From positions 1-64,000 of the forward strand of contig NZ_QTTA01000002.1 in NCBI RefSeq assembly GCF_003730275.1: DNA of 64,000 nt, read 5' to 3'. The position numbers were made by a program, and so were the translations under genes. Positions 62,227 to 64,000 of this stretch are shown here, piece after piece. A model generated the notes under the pieces. It was given only the letters and a program-made list of their open reading frames with translations, was not told where the DNA came from and did no database searches. Each line of letters opens with the position of its first letter. Position 1 is the first letter of the stretch. The stretch comes from Brevundimonas halotolerans (lineage in GTDB: Bacteria; Pseudomonadota; Alphaproteobacteria; Caulobacterales; Caulobacteraceae).

Positions 62227-62299
62227 GTCTTTCCCCTCCCAAGGTTGACGCAAGGGAGGTTACGCCGAATTTCGAAAACGGCAACGCTTCTCGTGGGGC

Positions 62300-63604
62300 C
62301 TATTCGGCCTTCATATGCGCGCGCAGGGCTGCCCAGCGGTCAAGACGTTCCTTGACCTTGGCCTCATGGCCCTCGCCCTTTGGCGCATAGAAGACGCGGC
62401 GCTCCATCTCGTCGGGGAAGTAGTTGGCGCCCGAGAAGCCTTCGGGGGTGTCCGGGTCGTACTGATACCCCTTGCCGTAGCCGAGCGACTTCATGAGTTT
62501 GGTTGGCGCATTGCGGATGTGGGCGGGGGGCATCAGCGAGCCGGTCTCACGCGCGGCCCTGGCGGCGGCCTTATAGGCCTCATAGACGCCGACCGATTTC
62601 GGCGCAGTCGACAGGTGCACGACCGCCTGGGCCAGGGCCAGTTCGCCCTCGGGACTGCCCAGAAAGTCATAGGTGTCCTTGGCCGCATTGGCGACCAGCA
62701 GCGACAGAGGGTCGGCCTCGCCGATGTCCTCGACCGCCATCCGCACGATGCGGCGCGCCAGATACAGCGGGTCCTCGCCCCCGTTCAGCATGCGTGCCAG
62801 CCAGTAGAGGGCCGCGTCCGGGTCCGATCCTCGGACAGATTTATGCAATGCTGATATGAGGTTATAGTGTTCTTCTCTACTTTTGTCATAAGCGGGGGCG
62901 CGCTTCTGCAGGGTGCCGGCCAGCCCCTGCACGTCCAGCGGGGCCTCGCCCGACAGACCGAACAGGACCTCGGACATGGTCAGCAGATATCGACCGTCGC
63001 CGTCCGCCAGCGCCAGCAGGGCGTGGCGCGCCTCCGGGGTCAGAGGGAGGGTCTTTCCCTCCTGCGCCTCAGCACGAGTCAACAGTTGATCAAGCGCCTC
63101 ATCGTCCAGCCGTTTCAGCACGAACACCTGCGATCGGGACAGCAGCGCCCCGTTCAGTTCGAACGACGGGTTCTCGGTCGTGGCGCCGACCAGGGTCACG
63201 ATCCCCTCCTCCACAAACGGCAGGAAGCCGTCCTGCTGGGCGCGGTTGAAGCGATGGATTTCATCGACGAACAGCAGGGTCGACTGGCCGGCGGCGCGGC
63301 GCATGCGGGCCGCCTCAAACGCCTTCTTCAGATCGGCCACACCCGAGAAGACGGCCGAGATCTGCTGATACTCATAGCCCGCCGCCCGGGCCAGCAGCCG
63401 GGCGATAGTGGTCTTGCCGGTGCCCGGTGGACCCCAAAGGATCATCGAGCCCAGTCGTCCGCCCTCGACCATCCGCCGGATTGGGCCGCCCTCGCCCAGC
63501 AGGTGATCCTGCCCCACCACCTGATCCAGGGTGGTTGGCCGCAGCCGGTCGGCCAGCGGCGCGTCAGGCGGATGGATACCCGAGGCTTCGAAAAGATCGC
63601 TCAT
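62300..63604 (-). CDS. rarA: Replication-associated recombination protein RarA
   Basis: A 434-residue AAA+ ATPase of the RarA/MgsA/WRNIP1 family, acting at stalled replication forks. Walker A is [13 protein letters not shown] and Walker B is [16 protein letters not shown]; the C-terminal tetramer region is intact. Codons 237-258 (62828-62893) are 35% GC over their core and full of rare codons although the protein text there ([19 protein letters not shown]) is conserved. It is divergent from the glyoxalase-like gene. Confidence 0.95.
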   Translation of the reverse strand: MSDLFEASGIHPPDAPLADRLRPTTLDQVVGQDHLLGEGGPIRRMVEGGRLGSMILWGPPGTGKTTIARLLARAAGYEYQQISAVFSGVADLKKAFEAARMRRAAGQSTLLFVDEIHRFNRAQQDGFLPFVEEGIVTLVGATTENPSFELNGALLSRSQVFVLKRLDDEALDQLLTRAEAQEGKTLPLTPEARHALLALADGDGRYLLTMSEVLFGLSGEAPLDVQGLAGTLQKRAPAYDKSREEHYNLISALHKSVRGSDPDAALYWLARMLNGGEDPLYLARRIVRMAVEDIGEADPLSLLVANAAKDTYDFLGSPEGELALAQAVVHLSTAPKSVGVYEAYKAAARAARETGSLMPPAHIRNAPTKLMKSLGYGKGYQYDPDTPEGFSGANYFPDEMERRVFYAPKGEGHEAKVKERLDRWAALRAHMKAE

Positions 63605-63648
63605 GCGCGTATGTAGGGGCCGGACGCCCTGCCGACAAAGGACAACTT

Positions 63649-64000
63649 ATGGCCGACACTGCCCCGCCGACCCCCGTCGGACTGATCCCCTATCTGACCA
63701 TCCCGTCGCGGGGTGGACAGGCGGCGGTGGAGTTCTATCGCGCGGCCTTTGGCGCCGAGGAGCTGTTCCGCAATCTGGCGGATGACGGCGAGCGGCTGAT
63801 GCACAGCCGGCTGAAGATCAACGGCAGCCTGATCTTCCTGTCGGACGAATTCCCGGAATACGGCCAGACGCCGGATATCAAACCCGCGGGTGTCACACTT
63901 CACCTGCAGGTCGATGACGCCGACGAGTGGTGGAAGCGCGCCCTCGTCGCGGGCGGCATCCCGCTGATGCCGCTGGCCGACCAGTTCTGGGGCGACCGCT
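63649..64000 (+). CDS. VOC/glyoxalase-like protein (PhnB-type), 3' end missing
   Basis: The first 117 residues of a vicinal-oxygen-chelate fold protein: LIPYLTIPSRGGQAAVEFYRAAF, then MHSRLKINGSLIFLSDEF and VTLHLQVDDADEWWKRAL. This pattern fits PhnB/YdcI-type glyoxalase-superfamily proteins, whose substrates are mostly unknown. AAAGGA lies nine bases before the ATG. The gene runs off the right edge of the window. Confidence 0.85.
   Translation, partial: MADTAPPTPVGLIPYLTIPSRGGQAAVEFYRAAFGAEELFRNLADDGERLMHSRLKINGSLIFLSDEFPEYGQTPDIKPAGVTLHLQVDDADEWWKRALVAGGIPLMPLADQFWGDR

Overview
The window is a 64 kb piece of a GC-rich alphaproteobacterial chromosome. It is most likely from Caulobacterales, and the gene content looks like Brevundimonas. 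Pointers are the mreB-mreC-mreD-mrdA-rodA cluster, a very large Oar-type TonB-dependent receptor, a class I lysyl-tRNA synthetase, MetH split into two proteins, the crcB-rluC-HAD-atp12 operon, a lipoprotein resembling the CC0125/CC1285 family, a perfect TTAA-N7-TTAA (CtrA-type) site and an alphaproteobacterial LexA box (GAAC-N7-GAAC). The genus is an inference. Most genes are core or housekeeping; the only mobile DNA seen is the 3' end of an IS5-family element at the left edge. I found no tRNA, rRNA, CRISPR array or prophage.

Layout. 1-6.1 kb: an IS remnant, then the rod-shape operon on the minus strand, with mreB upstream. 6.2-14.1 kb: glutathione transferase, a TVP38-type membrane protein with a secreted partner, aspartate aminotransferase, a polyprenyl diphosphate synthase, a TrmN6-like methyltransferase, a 2OG-Fe(II)-oxygenase-like protein and a SulP transporter. 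14.3-17.0 kb: a two-gene DNA-repair operon (radical SAM protein plus a DUF4130-UdgX fusion) with a LexA box one base before its start codon. 17.1-22.4 kb: EttA, a BlaR1/BlaI-like pair with two BlaI-type operators, a hydroxyacid dehydrogenase and an EF-hand lipoprotein. 22.4-28.6 kb: a methionine/one-carbon operon (ArsR-methyltransferase regulator, metF, metH1, a DUF4259 gene, metH2) behind a strong AT-rich palindrome. 29.3-32.4 kb: the TonB receptor with a textbook terminator. 33-43.5 kb: assorted metabolism (MBL hydrolase, acyl-CoA ligase, uridine kinase, pdxH, aroC, pirin), a TetR regulator and an HWE sensor kinase. 43.5-45.3 kb: queD-queE-queC. 45.4-50 kb: a hybrid kinase, two thioesterases, two tandem paralogues of unknown function with a CtrA box between them, and an S24-type repressor behind a small membrane protein. 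50-55.6 kb: SH3 protein, lysS, a DUF305 protein, a hybrid kinase-like protein that lacks the ATPase domain, and queA. 55.6-56.2 kb: a 596-bp repeat island. 56.2-64 kb: atp12 operon, fluoride channel, pseudouridine synthases, lipoprotein, membrane proteins, rarA and a truncated glyoxalase-like gene.

Main functional threads: cell elongation (mre/mrd/rodA); queuosine synthesis split over two loci (queDEC and queA, no tgt here); regeneration of methionine from homocysteine (metF, metH1, metH2); and an SOS-type repair pair. The most interesting points are the LexA-boxed radical SAM/UdgX operon, the DUF4259 gene wedged between the metH halves, the CtrA-boxed paralogue pair, a HisKA-REC protein without a catalytic domain, a hairpin over a ribosome-binding site, and a 35% GC patch of rare codons inside rarA. 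Start codons were chosen from ribosome-binding sites, operon overlaps and family N-termini, so they are inferences.
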